This document shows, in pieces, positions 60,901-64,000 of a stretch of DNA of 64,000 nt. Position 1 is the first letter of the stretch. The number at the start of each line of letters is the position of its first letter. The translations under genes were made by a program, and so were the position numbers. The notes beneath the pieces are model-generated. The model was not told where the DNA came from and did no database searches. It saw only the letters and a list, made by a program, of their open reading frames with translations. Origin of the DNA: Montifringilla adamsi (lineage: Eukaryota; Chordata; Aves; Passeriformes; Passeridae); the NCBI GenBank assembly GCA_017590115.1, contig JAGGNK010012559.1, forward strand, positions 5,135,459 through 5,199,458, read 5' to 3'.

Positions 60901-63723
60901 AGAAACCTCCAGAGAGGATCAGGGGTTCCCTGTGCCCCCCAAGCACGGGGAAGCTCGAGAGGTGGTGAAAGGTGGGACCAAGGATGGTCAGGATTCCTTG
61001 GTGGCCCTGAGTCTGGAGGAAAGGATGGCTCAGGAAGACATCAGGGTGGAAACCACCCAGGATGTGCCCAGCACAGCCCCTGTGGCACAGGAGCTGCCCC
61101 TTGACTTAATTATCAGAGAGGAACCCACAGAAATTCAGGAAACCTCCGCAGAACTTGGAGAGGAGAAACAGCAGGAGCAAAGAGCTGAGCTCATAGCAGA
61201 GCAAGGAGGTGCCCCTGCTCCCCCAAAATGCCAAGAAGAACCCCCCCAGGAGAGGAGCAAGCAGCCAGGTCCAGGTGATCGGGGTTTGCTCTTACCTGTG
61301 ATCGTGGAGGGGGAGCTGCTGGAGACCTCGAGGGAGTCCACGAGGCCAGCCCAGGTCAGTGAATATTTTTGCTATTTAGGCAGTTTTTCTGAGCTGTTTG
61401 TGGATGTTTGGTGCTAAATCTGTCTGAGATCCTCCGCACAGAGGGCAGCTGAAGCATGAGGAGTGGATGTTGCAGTATCAGCTGCAGTGGGCTTGGCAAA
61501 GGAGCTGGTGATGTACAACTGGAAACACTCAGGGCTGAGTTGTGGCTCCTTTTGCTGGAGCATTACTGCTAAATGACTAACAAGTAGAATTCTCTTTTTT
61601 TGGCACTTTTGCTGCAGCTCCAAGAGATCTCTTGCCATTTATAAGCTTATGTTGGAAAAAGAACCGTGTGTTTTATTTCTCCTGTAGTAAATCTTGTAGA
61701 TAAGGCTGGCAAGTGGCAAGTCCATGAGCGGGAACGTTATTAACAAATTTCTCCTTTAGAAAAGAAAATAATTTTACATAATACTTTGTCTCCTTTTCTG
61801 CCTAAGTTTAAAGCTTTGATTTCCTGTCTGATTCTGCAGATCAAGTTCAGCAAGAAGATGTGTCTGGAGCATGACCAGAGGCTGATATCTTATCTCTCCA
61901 TGCTCCGAGACATCGAGATGAGAATCAAACGCGTGCAGCCAGCAGAGCAGAATTTGGCAGCCCTGCACGACCTGAGGCAGCAAGCAGAGGTGAGTGAGGC
62001 TGGGTGAGGCTTGGCTGGTGTTAGACAGAGCTTTTTACCCCTCTCCCCAGCTTCCTGCACAAGCCTTGCACCCCTCCTTGCTTCTGGGAGTTTTGTCTCA
62101 GGTTTAACGGGCTTTTATATCCAACCTCATCCCTCCTTCTGATCCATCCACCCTGCCCAGACAACAGCCTGAGCTTGGCTGACATGAATTTTACAGCCTG
62201 GAGAAAGGCAGGAGAGGCACTGGCAGCTGAGCAGGGCTGGAGGGTGGGATGAATTTTTCTCGACTGAGTGTTTGGAGCTGCCTCTCCAAAAGCCCTGCTG
62301 GGTTTTGGCAGCAGGGAGGTGAGGTCACGCTGTCGTAGACGTAACGATGCTGTCTTTGTCTCAGGCTCTGGGCTCTGAGCTGCAGGAGCTGAGCTTCCCA
62401 GTGAATCAGGAGCTGGATGCTGTGCAGAGGATTGTGGCCAACCCCCCTGAAGAAGTCCCTGAGCAGTTACTGAAGGCTTTGGAGAAGGATGCCAAGAACC
62501 TCCAGAAGTCTCTGAGCTCTGCGAGTGAAGTCCTGCAGTCCCGGCTGCAAAACCTTCGTGGGGCGGCAGAAGCCGAAAAGGTAGAGCTGGCAACTGCCCC
62601 CAGCTGCCCCACAAACTTCCTAAAATACCTCCTTTAAACGACGAATTTCTGCTTTTAAGGCTAAAATCCTGGCCCATCACGAGACTCTTGAGGGCAAGCT
62701 GCAGGAGCTGCTGAGCTGGGTGTCTGGCACCACGGAGTCTCTGGATGACAGCGATTTCCAGCAGGCCAGCGATGCCAGCAGCTTGAGTCGCTGCCTGCAG
62801 CACTACAAGGTAACCATGGCAATGCCCCTAATCCTGCAGGCTGATGAACTTGCTGCCCTCTGCACAGAGGAGAAGCTTTTAATCCTGCTTCTCTCCCAGA
62901 GCCTACCAAGGGTTTGGCCTTAGCTCGTGCCGCAGCAGGAGCTGCTGTGTTAGGTATTCTCCAAAGTCATTTGTTTCCATAATGCACAGCCTGGTTTGGT
63001 TGTTGAACGTGCTCCTGTGCAGGGGTGTGGTGGTGGCTGAGTGACCTGGGGAGATTCCTGTCAGGCTGTTGAGGAGAGAGCTGCATCCTCTGCTCCATCA
63101 CCTGTATGAGGAGCTCAGTCTCCTTATCCATCTTCTAGCAATAAAGATTATTTCCAAGCTTGGTGGTGACATCTTGGCATGGAAATCAGGGGATTGAAGG
63201 CTTTGAGAGCTGGTGGTGGCACATGGAGTCACTGGGGCCAGGTCTGGGTCATCTTCAGACCCAAGTGCAGCCCTACACACATCCAAGAAACCTCTTGGTG
63301 AGGTGCCTCCAGCACCTGGTGCAGAGGGAAGTTGGAAAATCCCGGTGAAGCTCTCACCTCCATGCTGAGTGCTGTTCTGGGAGAGTTTGGTGTTCCTGGA
63401 ATAGATTTCATGTGGCACCTGCAGAAGGGAAGCAGTGCAGCACAGCCCTGGCTGCAGGATCATTTTAGCTGCTTTTCTCTCCCATTCAGGAGCTGAAGGA
63501 GCCCCTTGCTGACACCAAGGCTGAGCTGGACGCCACTGCCTTCGACATCCAGTTCCTCATCTCGGAGCATGCCCAGGATTTAACCCCCCAGCAGAGCAGG
63601 CAGCTGCTGAGGCTGCTCAATGAGCTGCAGAAAGCCTTCAGGGACCTGTCAGAGCGTGTGACAGCGCGGGTGGAGGTGCTGCAGCTCTGTCTCCAGCAAG
63701 CGGAGCAGACGGAGCAGGTGAAG
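24995..63723 (+). CDS. MACF1: MACF1 spectraplakin, spliced, exons 1-40, 3' incomplete
   Basis: This is a giant cytolinker that bundles actin and links it to microtubules; in the family it works at the cell cortex, focal adhesions and microtubule plus ends. The traced chain starts at the Cys-rich first exon and joins 40 exons. All have GT donors and AG acceptors with matching phases, and they total 3,490 codons. Residues about 25-132 are CH1 and 133-261 are CH2. Residues 262-1494 are the plakin domain (spectrin repeats with SH3 near 824-880). Residues 1495-3240 are plectin repeats and linkers, and 3241-3490 are spectrin-like. Spectrin rod, EF hands and GAR domain lie outside the window. Dystonin and plectin were considered, but the plakin exons, the MGNSLGC alternative exon and the plectin-repeat exon match MACF1 far better from memory. 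Assignment is by family recognition, without a database search. Confidence 0.96.
25068..26620 (+). other. MACF1: MACF1 intron 1
   Basis: No further exon was seen. A-rich and low-GC patches near 26060-26200 and 26330-26400 may be conserved non-coding DNA. Confidence 0.5.
26621..26682 (+). CDS. MACF1: MACF1 exon 2, start of CH1
   Basis: This is the first shared exon, 62 nt (2 nt plus 20 codons), read as [20 protein letters not shown]. It holds the first actin-binding segment of CH1 ([12 protein letters not shown]). The acceptor is tttgacag and the donor AAG/GTAAGA. Alternative first exons must end with one extra base to join it. Confidence 0.97.
27574..27637. repeat. 21-bp minisatellite before the exon 3 acceptor
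   Basis: Three copies of CTCTCCCTGGTGATGATTTTG within 90 bp of the exon 3 splice acceptor, supplying pyrimidine-rich blocks. Confidence 0.9.
27663..27752 (+). CDS. MACF1: MACF1 exon 3, CH1
   Basis: This exon has 30 codons, phase 0 to 0, beginning [20 protein letters not shown] and ending LEVLSGVKL at a GTGAGT donor. It is a CH1 core helix region, nearly invariant in spectraplakins. A 21-bp minisatellite lies just upstream of the acceptor. Confidence 0.97.
27883..27956. repeat. (ATT)n microsatellite
   Basis: More than 20 nearly perfect ATT units, interrupted only at the ends. Confidence 0.97.
28655..28753 (+). CDS. MACF1: Candidate optional cassette exon within CH1 (unproven)
   Basis: This 99-nt open block has a strong pyrimidine-rich acceptor (cccatcctcctcag) and a weaker donor (GAA/GTAGGT). 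It is phase 0 on both sides, like the flanking exons 3 and 4. It would insert 33 residues between SGVKL and PREKGRM, ending in a run of four Glu, four Asp and two Glu. Plectin carries a short insert at this same junction (just before PREKGRM), which makes an optional exon plausible. The acidic codons come from a GA-rich repeat, so chance is also possible. Confidence 0.35.
28885..29031. repeat. 41-bp minisatellite, about 3.6 copies
   Basis: Units begin ATTGTCTGTGTGAGCACTG at 28885, 28926, 28967 (2 nt shorter) and 29006 (partial). Confidence 0.92.
29365..29425. repeat. 25-bp tandem repeat
   Basis: Two to three copies of a CCCCTTGGCAGGGACAGATT-type unit. Confidence 0.8.
29560..29625 (+). mobile_element. 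CR1 LINE 3'-end fragment
   Basis: Reads GTTGGAATGAGATGGTCTTT, then AAGGTCCTTTCCAACCCAAA and TGACTCCATGA, a short CR1 tail. Confidence 0.8.
29914..29980. repeat. 15-bp tandem repeat, about 4 copies
   Basis: Repeats of a CCTGAGTCCCCCTGT-type unit, the first copies degenerate. Confidence 0.85.
30394..30471 (+). CDS. MACF1: MACF1 exon 4, CH1
   Basis: This exon has 26 codons, phase 0 to 0, beginning [20 protein letters not shown] and ending FLKQRQ before GTAAGG. It holds the conserved CH1 [11 protein letters not shown] helix. Confidence 0.97.
30472..31857 (+). other. MACF1: MACF1 intron 4
   Basis: No convincing exon. It contains a GATGAT run near 31125-31142. Confidence 0.55.
31858..31950 (+). 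CDS. MACF1: MACF1 exon 5, end of CH1
   Basis: This exon has 31 codons, phase 0 to 0, covering [20 protein letters not shown] and then [11 protein letters not shown]. The last part is the second actin-binding segment of CH1. The donor is CAG/GTAGGA. Confidence 0.98.
31951..34059 (+). other. MACF1: MACF1 intron 5, left part
   Basis: No exon was recognised. A poly-T tract lies at 33774-33794. A lower-GC, conserved-looking patch with ATTTGCATAATGAAATCATT lies near 32138. Confidence 0.5.
34060..34253 (+). promoter_or_regulatory. MACF1: CpG-rich putative promoter of the myristoylated first exon
   Basis: CpG-rich DNA continuing into the exon, with a YY1-like AAGATGGC at 34076-34083 and GGCGGCGG runs. 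A good-looking acceptor (tttgtcttctcgcag) ends at 34063, so a spliced 5' UTR is also possible. Confidence 0.5.
34254..35243 (+). CDS. MACF1: MACF1 alternative first exon, lipid-anchored N-terminus without CH1
   Basis: This 990-nt exon (330 codons) begins [10 protein letters not shown]. Gly2 is a myristoylation signal and Cys7 a likely palmitoylation site. A strongly basic block follows at residues 24-38, containing KKRVRF, a match to the PP1-docking RVxF pattern. Later parts include an Ala/Glu-rich segment, a conserved-looking helix ([14 protein letters not shown]) and a Ser/Gly-rich C-terminal half. The only phase-0 donor near the end is ATG/GTCAGT at 35244, which joins CH2 exon 6. The next in-frame stop is at 35253-35255. 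Lying between the last CH1 exon and the first CH2 exon, it yields an isoform with only half the actin-binding domain, like dystonin isoform 3. The match to mammalian MACF1 [10 protein letters not shown] isoforms is from memory. Confidence 0.85.
35244..37838 (+). other. MACF1: MACF1 intron between the myristoylated exon and exon 6
   Basis: No firm exon. A short donor-bounded open block at 36492-36527 is discussed in the findings. Confidence 0.5.
37839..38005 (+). CDS. MACF1: MACF1 exon 6, start of CH2
   Basis: This exon has 55 codons plus 2 nt, opening [20 protein letters not shown] and including [19 protein letters not shown]. It is the first half of CH2. The acceptor is phase 0, so it accepts both exon 5 and the myristoylated first exon. 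Confidence 0.97.
38618..38730 (+). CDS. MACF1: MACF1 exon 7, CH2
   Basis: This exon (113 nt, phase 2 in, 1 out) encodes [20 protein letters not shown] through [10 protein letters not shown]. It is a CH2 helix region. The donor is GAAG/GTGGGT. Confidence 0.97.
38823..38929 (+). CDS. MACF1: MACF1 exon 8, end of CH2
   Basis: This 107-nt exon encodes [20 protein letters not shown] and [16 protein letters not shown], closing CH2. The final Ile is Thr in the mouse protein as I recall it. The donor is ATT/GTAAGC. Confidence 0.97.
39308..39427 (+). CDS. MACF1: MACF1 exon 9, start of plakin domain
   Basis: This exon has 40 codons, phase 0, starting [20 protein letters not shown] and ending NPVELK. 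It is the first spectrin repeat of the plakin domain. Confidence 0.97.
39533..39628 (+). CDS. MACF1: MACF1 exon 10, plakin domain
   Basis: This exon has 32 codons, phase 0, beginning [20 protein letters not shown]. The donor is GAG/GTAAGG. Confidence 0.97.
39870..39997 (+). CDS. MACF1: MACF1 exon 11, plakin domain
   Basis: This exon has 42 codons plus 2 nt, beginning [20 protein letters not shown] and ending LLRPAVE. The donor is GAG AG/GTGGGT. Confidence 0.97.
40092..40185 (+). CDS. MACF1: MACF1 exon 12, plakin domain
   Basis: This 94-nt exon completes an Arg, then reads [20 protein letters not shown] and ends LAKNTLQA. The donor is GCT/GTGAGT. Confidence 0.97.
40855..41009 (+). CDS. MACF1: MACF1 exon 13, plakin domain
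   Basis: This 155-nt exon begins [20 protein letters not shown] and ends [11 protein letters not shown] plus AG. It lies in an early plakin spectrin repeat. Confidence 0.97.
41200..41510 (-). mobile_element. Probable solo LTR in intron 13
   Basis: AT-rich insert bounded by TGTTGG and CATCAACA, giving complementary TGTTG/CAACA ends. On the minus strand it ends CCTTTTATTAAAACTTTTCT then GTTTCCAACA, a polyadenylation signal close to the terminus as in ERVL-type LTRs. A clean target duplication is not visible (GGCAG on the left, GTGGA on the right), so the true left edge may lie further out. It resembles a common songbird LTR from memory. Confidence 0.55.
41556..41832 (+). CDS. MACF1: MACF1 exon 14, plakin domain
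   Basis: This 277-nt exon covers [20 protein letters not shown], a Ser/Thr-rich connector and [20 protein letters not shown]. It joins two spectrin repeats. Its acceptor lies only about 45 bp beyond the right end of an LTR-like insertion. Confidence 0.97.
42016..42059. repeat. Short tandem duplication in intron 14
   Basis: Two copies of a CCTTTCAAAGCTGGGAGC unit, period about 24 bp. Confidence 0.85.
42255..42383 (+). CDS. MACF1: MACF1 exon 15, plakin domain
   Basis: This exon has 43 codons, phase 0, beginning [20 protein letters not shown]. It is a spectrin-repeat helix. The donor is GAG/GTATGG. Confidence 0.97.
42625..42702 (+). CDS. MACF1: MACF1 exon 16, plakin domain
   Basis: This exon has 26 codons, phase 0, beginning [20 protein letters not shown]. 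The donor is ATG/GTGAGT. Confidence 0.96.
42830..42991 (+). CDS. MACF1: MACF1 exon 17, plakin domain
   Basis: This exon has 54 codons, phase 0, including [20 protein letters not shown] and [20 protein letters not shown]. This is one of the most conserved stretches of plakin domains. Confidence 0.98.
43536..43640 (+). CDS. MACF1: MACF1 exon 18, plakin domain
   Basis: This exon has 35 codons, phase 0, beginning [20 protein letters not shown] and ending [10 protein letters not shown]. The donor is GAG/GTGAGC. Confidence 0.97.
44167..44262 (+). CDS. MACF1: MACF1 exon 19, plakin domain
   Basis: This exon has 32 codons, phase 0, beginning [20 protein letters not shown] and ending VKENAAYFQ. The donor CAG/GTATTT is on the weak side. 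Confidence 0.97.
44588..44713 (+). CDS. MACF1: MACF1 exon 20, plakin domain
   Basis: This exon has 42 codons, phase 0, including [20 protein letters not shown] and ending LEDLLQDSM. The donor is ATG/GTGGGT. Confidence 0.97.
44714..46683 (+). other. MACF1: MACF1 intron 20
   Basis: No exon was seen. An AT-rich, T-rich patch at 45740-45900 and A/T runs near 45950 and 46410 stand out; they could be an old insertion but show no clear ends. Confidence 0.5.
46684..46836 (+). CDS. MACF1: MACF1 exon 21, plakin domain and start of SH3
   Basis: This exon has 51 codons, phase 0, beginning [20 protein letters not shown]. The last third ([13 protein letters not shown]) opens the SH3 fold embedded in a spectrin repeat. 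Confidence 0.98.
47311..47465 (+). CDS. MACF1: MACF1 exon 22, SH3 domain
   Basis: This 155-nt exon encodes [40 protein letters not shown] and [11 protein letters not shown]. It completes the plakin SH3. In this family the SH3 packs against a neighbouring spectrin repeat and is thought not to bind classical proline ligands. The donor is AG/GTAACT. Confidence 0.98.
47844..47970 (+). CDS. MACF1: MACF1 exon 23, plakin domain
   Basis: This 127-nt exon completes an Arg, then reads [20 protein letters not shown] and [11 protein letters not shown]. It resumes the spectrin repeat after the SH3. Confidence 0.97.
48395..48578 (+). CDS. MACF1: MACF1 exon 24, plakin domain
   Basis: This exon has 61 codons plus G, including [20 protein letters not shown] and ending LLESMEN. 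The donor is AACG/GTGAGC. Confidence 0.97.
49122..49291 (+). CDS. MACF1: MACF1 exon 25, plakin domain
   Basis: This 170-nt exon completes Glu and reads [20 protein letters not shown] to [10 protein letters not shown]. The donor is GAG/GTCAGG. Confidence 0.96.
49540..49718 (+). CDS. MACF1: MACF1 exon 26, plakin domain
   Basis: This 179-nt exon begins [20 protein letters not shown] and ends GLSSVYLE plus AA. The middle (APAGPSTP) looks more divergent than the flanking helices. Confidence 0.95.
49906..50044 (+). CDS. MACF1: MACF1 exon 27, plakin domain
   Basis: This 139-nt exon reads [20 protein letters not shown] then [20 protein letters not shown]. It ends CAG/GTTGGT, a weak donor, but the phase fits exon 28. 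Confidence 0.95.
50422..50615 (+). CDS. MACF1: MACF1 exon 28, plakin domain
   Basis: This 194-nt exon begins [20 protein letters not shown] and ends QIET plus CG. The acceptor reads gcagcag, so splicing could fall 3 nt later and drop the first Gln. The upstream site matches the mammalian length as I recall it. Confidence 0.95.
50771..50933 (+). CDS. MACF1: MACF1 exon 29, plakin domain
   Basis: This 163-nt exon reads [20 protein letters not shown] to [11 protein letters not shown]. The donor is ACG/GTGAGG. Confidence 0.96.
51173..51370 (-). mobile_element. CR1 LINE 3'-end fragment, inverted
   Basis: Reverse CR1 signature: TCACAGAATCCCAGAAAGG, CATCCTCCTGCCACGGGCAG, CCAAGCCCCATCCACCCTGG and CTTCTCTGGGCAAC. 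It ends about 25 bp before exon 30. Confidence 0.9.
51394..51477 (+). CDS. MACF1: MACF1 exon 30, plakin domain
   Basis: This exon has 28 codons, phase 0, [20 protein letters not shown] then QQYSAAVK. The acceptor is an AAG (ttgaag) rather than CAG or TAG. A CR1 fragment ends just upstream. Confidence 0.95.
51567..51674 (+). CDS. MACF1: MACF1 exon 31, plakin domain
   Basis: This exon has 36 codons, phase 0, beginning [20 protein letters not shown] and followed by [16 protein letters not shown]. It contains a basic KRRR cluster conserved across spectraplakins. Confidence 0.97.
51825..51950 (+). mobile_element. Candidate old tRNA-derived SINE
   Basis: Contains an A-box-like TGGCTTAGTGCC and, about 65 bp on, a B-box-like GGGTCAAATCC. 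These are followed by CGGCTCAGCCCTTCAGCC and TGCGAGGTAAATAA, which resembles the body of amniote tRNA-derived SINEs. It lies in intron 31. Confidence 0.45.
52288..52386 (+). CDS. MACF1: MACF1 exon 32, plakin domain
   Basis: This exon has 33 codons, phase 0, beginning [20 protein letters not shown] and ending LRRLEEEE. The donor is GAG/GTGAGG. Confidence 0.98.
52537..52689 (+). CDS. MACF1: MACF1 exon 33, plakin domain end
   Basis: This exon has 51 codons, phase 0, beginning [20 protein letters not shown] and ending SISEQQ. The centre is Ala/Gly-rich. The donor is CAG/GTAAAG. Confidence 0.96.
52792..52880 (+). CDS. MACF1: MACF1 exon 34
   Basis: This 89-nt exon reads [20 protein letters not shown] then QIFLAKHSH plus AA. 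It has a long T-rich tract before the acceptor and a GTAAGT donor. Confidence 0.96.
53281..53416 (+). CDS. MACF1: MACF1 exon 35
   Basis: This 136-nt exon completes Lys, then reads [20 protein letters not shown] to [11 protein letters not shown]. It ends in phase 0 at AAG/GTACTG. In the canonical isoform this end joins the spectrin rod (TLQKQQ) outside the window; in the MACF1b type it joins exon 36. Confidence 0.95.
53417..56116 (+). other. MACF1: MACF1 intron 35
   Basis: Contains the candidate internal first exon (54932-55030) preceded by a lower-GC, non-repetitive segment (54540-54930) that could be a promoter or 5' UTR. Nothing else was recognised. Confidence 0.5.
54932..55030 (+). CDS. 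MACF1: Candidate internal first exon before the plectin-repeat exon (unproven)
   Basis: An ATG starts 33 open codons ([20 protein letters not shown] to TPCKS) ending exactly in phase 0 at a very good TCG/GTAAGTAA donor. Splicing to exon 36 would give an isoform that begins with plectin repeats. A possible acceptor (aaaaacag) lies 4 nt before the ATG. From that acceptor the block is 103 nt and would shift frame as a cassette, so a first-exon role fits better. The ATG context is weak (C at -3). I do not recognise the peptide. Confidence 0.3.
56117..61354 (+). CDS. MACF1: MACF1 exon 36, plectin-repeat exon (MACF1b type)
   Basis: One exon of 1,746 codons, phase 0 to 0. Plectin repeats dock intermediate filaments in plectin and desmoplakin; in MACF1b they are linked to Golgi association. 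Exon residues 1 to about 380 form a first repeat cluster ([20 protein letters not shown] at the start, later [20 protein letters not shown]). A conserved MTHSYIN segment follows near 57390, then an acidic disordered linker to about 58315. A second cluster runs about 58318-59775 (repeated GGIVD, GIVDPE and AVxxGLI motifs). The tail (59776-61354) is disordered with a His-rich patch near 60046-60070 and a Lys-rich patch near 60642-60675. The start was set by the ttccag acceptor; the open frame upstream is intronic. The donor is CAG/GTCAGT; read-through would stop after 20 more codons. Confidence 0.96.
61840..61989 (+). CDS. MACF1: MACF1 exon 37, spectrin-like segment after plectin repeats
   Basis: This exon has 50 codons, phase 0, including [20 protein letters not shown]. 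It matches the MACF1b-specific spectrin-like region as I recall it ([16 protein letters not shown]). The donor is GAG/GTGAGT. Confidence 0.94.
62365..62580 (+). CDS. MACF1: MACF1 exon 38, spectrin-like
   Basis: This exon has 72 codons, phase 0, including [20 protein letters not shown], a segment identical to my memory of human MACF1b. The donor is AAG/GTAGAG. Confidence 0.95.
62660..62809 (+). CDS. MACF1: MACF1 exon 39, spectrin-like
   Basis: This exon has 50 codons, phase 0, beginning [20 protein letters not shown] and ending LSRCLQHYK. The acceptor is AAG (ttttaag), the second non-CAG/TAG acceptor in the gene. The preceding intron is only 79 nt. Confidence 0.94.
63490..63723 (+). CDS. MACF1: MACF1 exon 40, spectrin-like, last exon in window
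   Basis: This exon has 78 codons, phase 0, including [20 protein letters not shown] and [14 protein letters not shown]. The 3' end is ambiguous: AAG/GTTGTG after 63723 or CAG/GTGAAG after 63717, both phase 0. The longer form ends VK like the human homologue, while the shorter has the better donor. The next exon lies outside the window. Confidence 0.9.
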
Positions 63724-64000
63724 GTTGTGAGACATCTCCTCCTTTGCTCGCCGAAGCGCTTCCCAGCCGCAGGAACAGCAGCTGAGGCACCTCCAATTTG
63801 GGATTTCCCCTGCATGCCACTCCCAGTTCAGGAGTTCTCACTGCACATCATGAGCTTCCTCTAAAAGTCTTTCTTCTTCCTACCAGGCAGAAGGTTGCTT
63901 TTGCTCCCAAAATACGGAGCCCTGCCGAGGGCTGGGTAGCAGTTCTCTGCTAGATACGGAATTTTTTGGGGCTGGGTGGAATAAACCCTGTAATCCCCCC
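63724..64000 (+). other. MACF1: MACF1 intron after exon 40, cut by the window edge
   Basis: No exon was seen before the window ends. The gene must continue for the spectrin rod, EF hands, GAR domain and stop. Confidence 0.8.

Noticed and set aside
61355..61417. Read-through of exon 36 into 20 codons and a stop
   Set aside because: A GTCAGT donor sits at 61355 and exon 37 continues in phase with a known MACF1 segment, so this is intron, barring retention.

Overview
The window is vertebrate, almost certainly avian, genomic DNA. It is GC-rich with short introns and carries CR1-type LINE 3' ends plus two solo LTRs of a kind familiar from songbird genomes. A passerine is the best guess. The compact, GC-rich layout fits a microchromosome. 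It is not bacterial, and most open frames longer than 100 codons are chance products of GC-rich DNA.

The only gene I can support is MACF1 (microtubule-actin cross-linking factor 1, ACF7), a spectraplakin on the + strand. It enters from the left through alternative first exons and runs off the right edge. I traced 40 consecutive coding exons (24995-63723). Their splice phases all agree and they sum to 10,470 nt, exactly 3,490 codons. In order they encode an N-terminal leader, CH1 (exons 2-5), CH2 (exons 6-8), the plakin domain with an embedded SH3 (exons 9-35), one 5,238-nt exon of plectin repeats (exon 36, the MACF1b-type insert), and the first spectrin-like segments after it (exons 37-40). 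The rod, EF hands, GAR domain and stop codon lie beyond the window.

Region by region: 1-20.4 kb has no recognised gene and is probably upstream or first-intron DNA of longer MACF1 isoforms. It holds a GC-rich start, minisatellites, a solo LTR with a GGGC target duplication (4775-5157), a 354-bp tandem duplication (7488-8180) and CR1 fragments. At 20.5-25.1 kb there are two CpG-rich starts with short alternative first exons, a 34-codon hydrophobic leader and a 24-codon Cys-rich leader, both in the phase needed to join exon 2. CH1 spans 26.6-32 kb. At 34.2-35.2 kb a CpG-rich 330-codon first exon starts MGNSLGC (myristoylation/palmitoylation signal), carries an RVxF-like motif and must bypass CH1. 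CH2 and the plakin domain fill 37.8-53.4 kb, and the plectin-repeat exon lies at 56.1-61.4 kb.

The main point of interest is N-terminal diversity. One gene appears to offer hydrophobic, Cys-rich and lipid-anchored starts, with full or half actin-binding domains. There is also a candidate 33-codon acidic cassette exon inside CH1, at the junction where plectin carries its optional insert, and a possible internal start just before the plectin-repeat exon.
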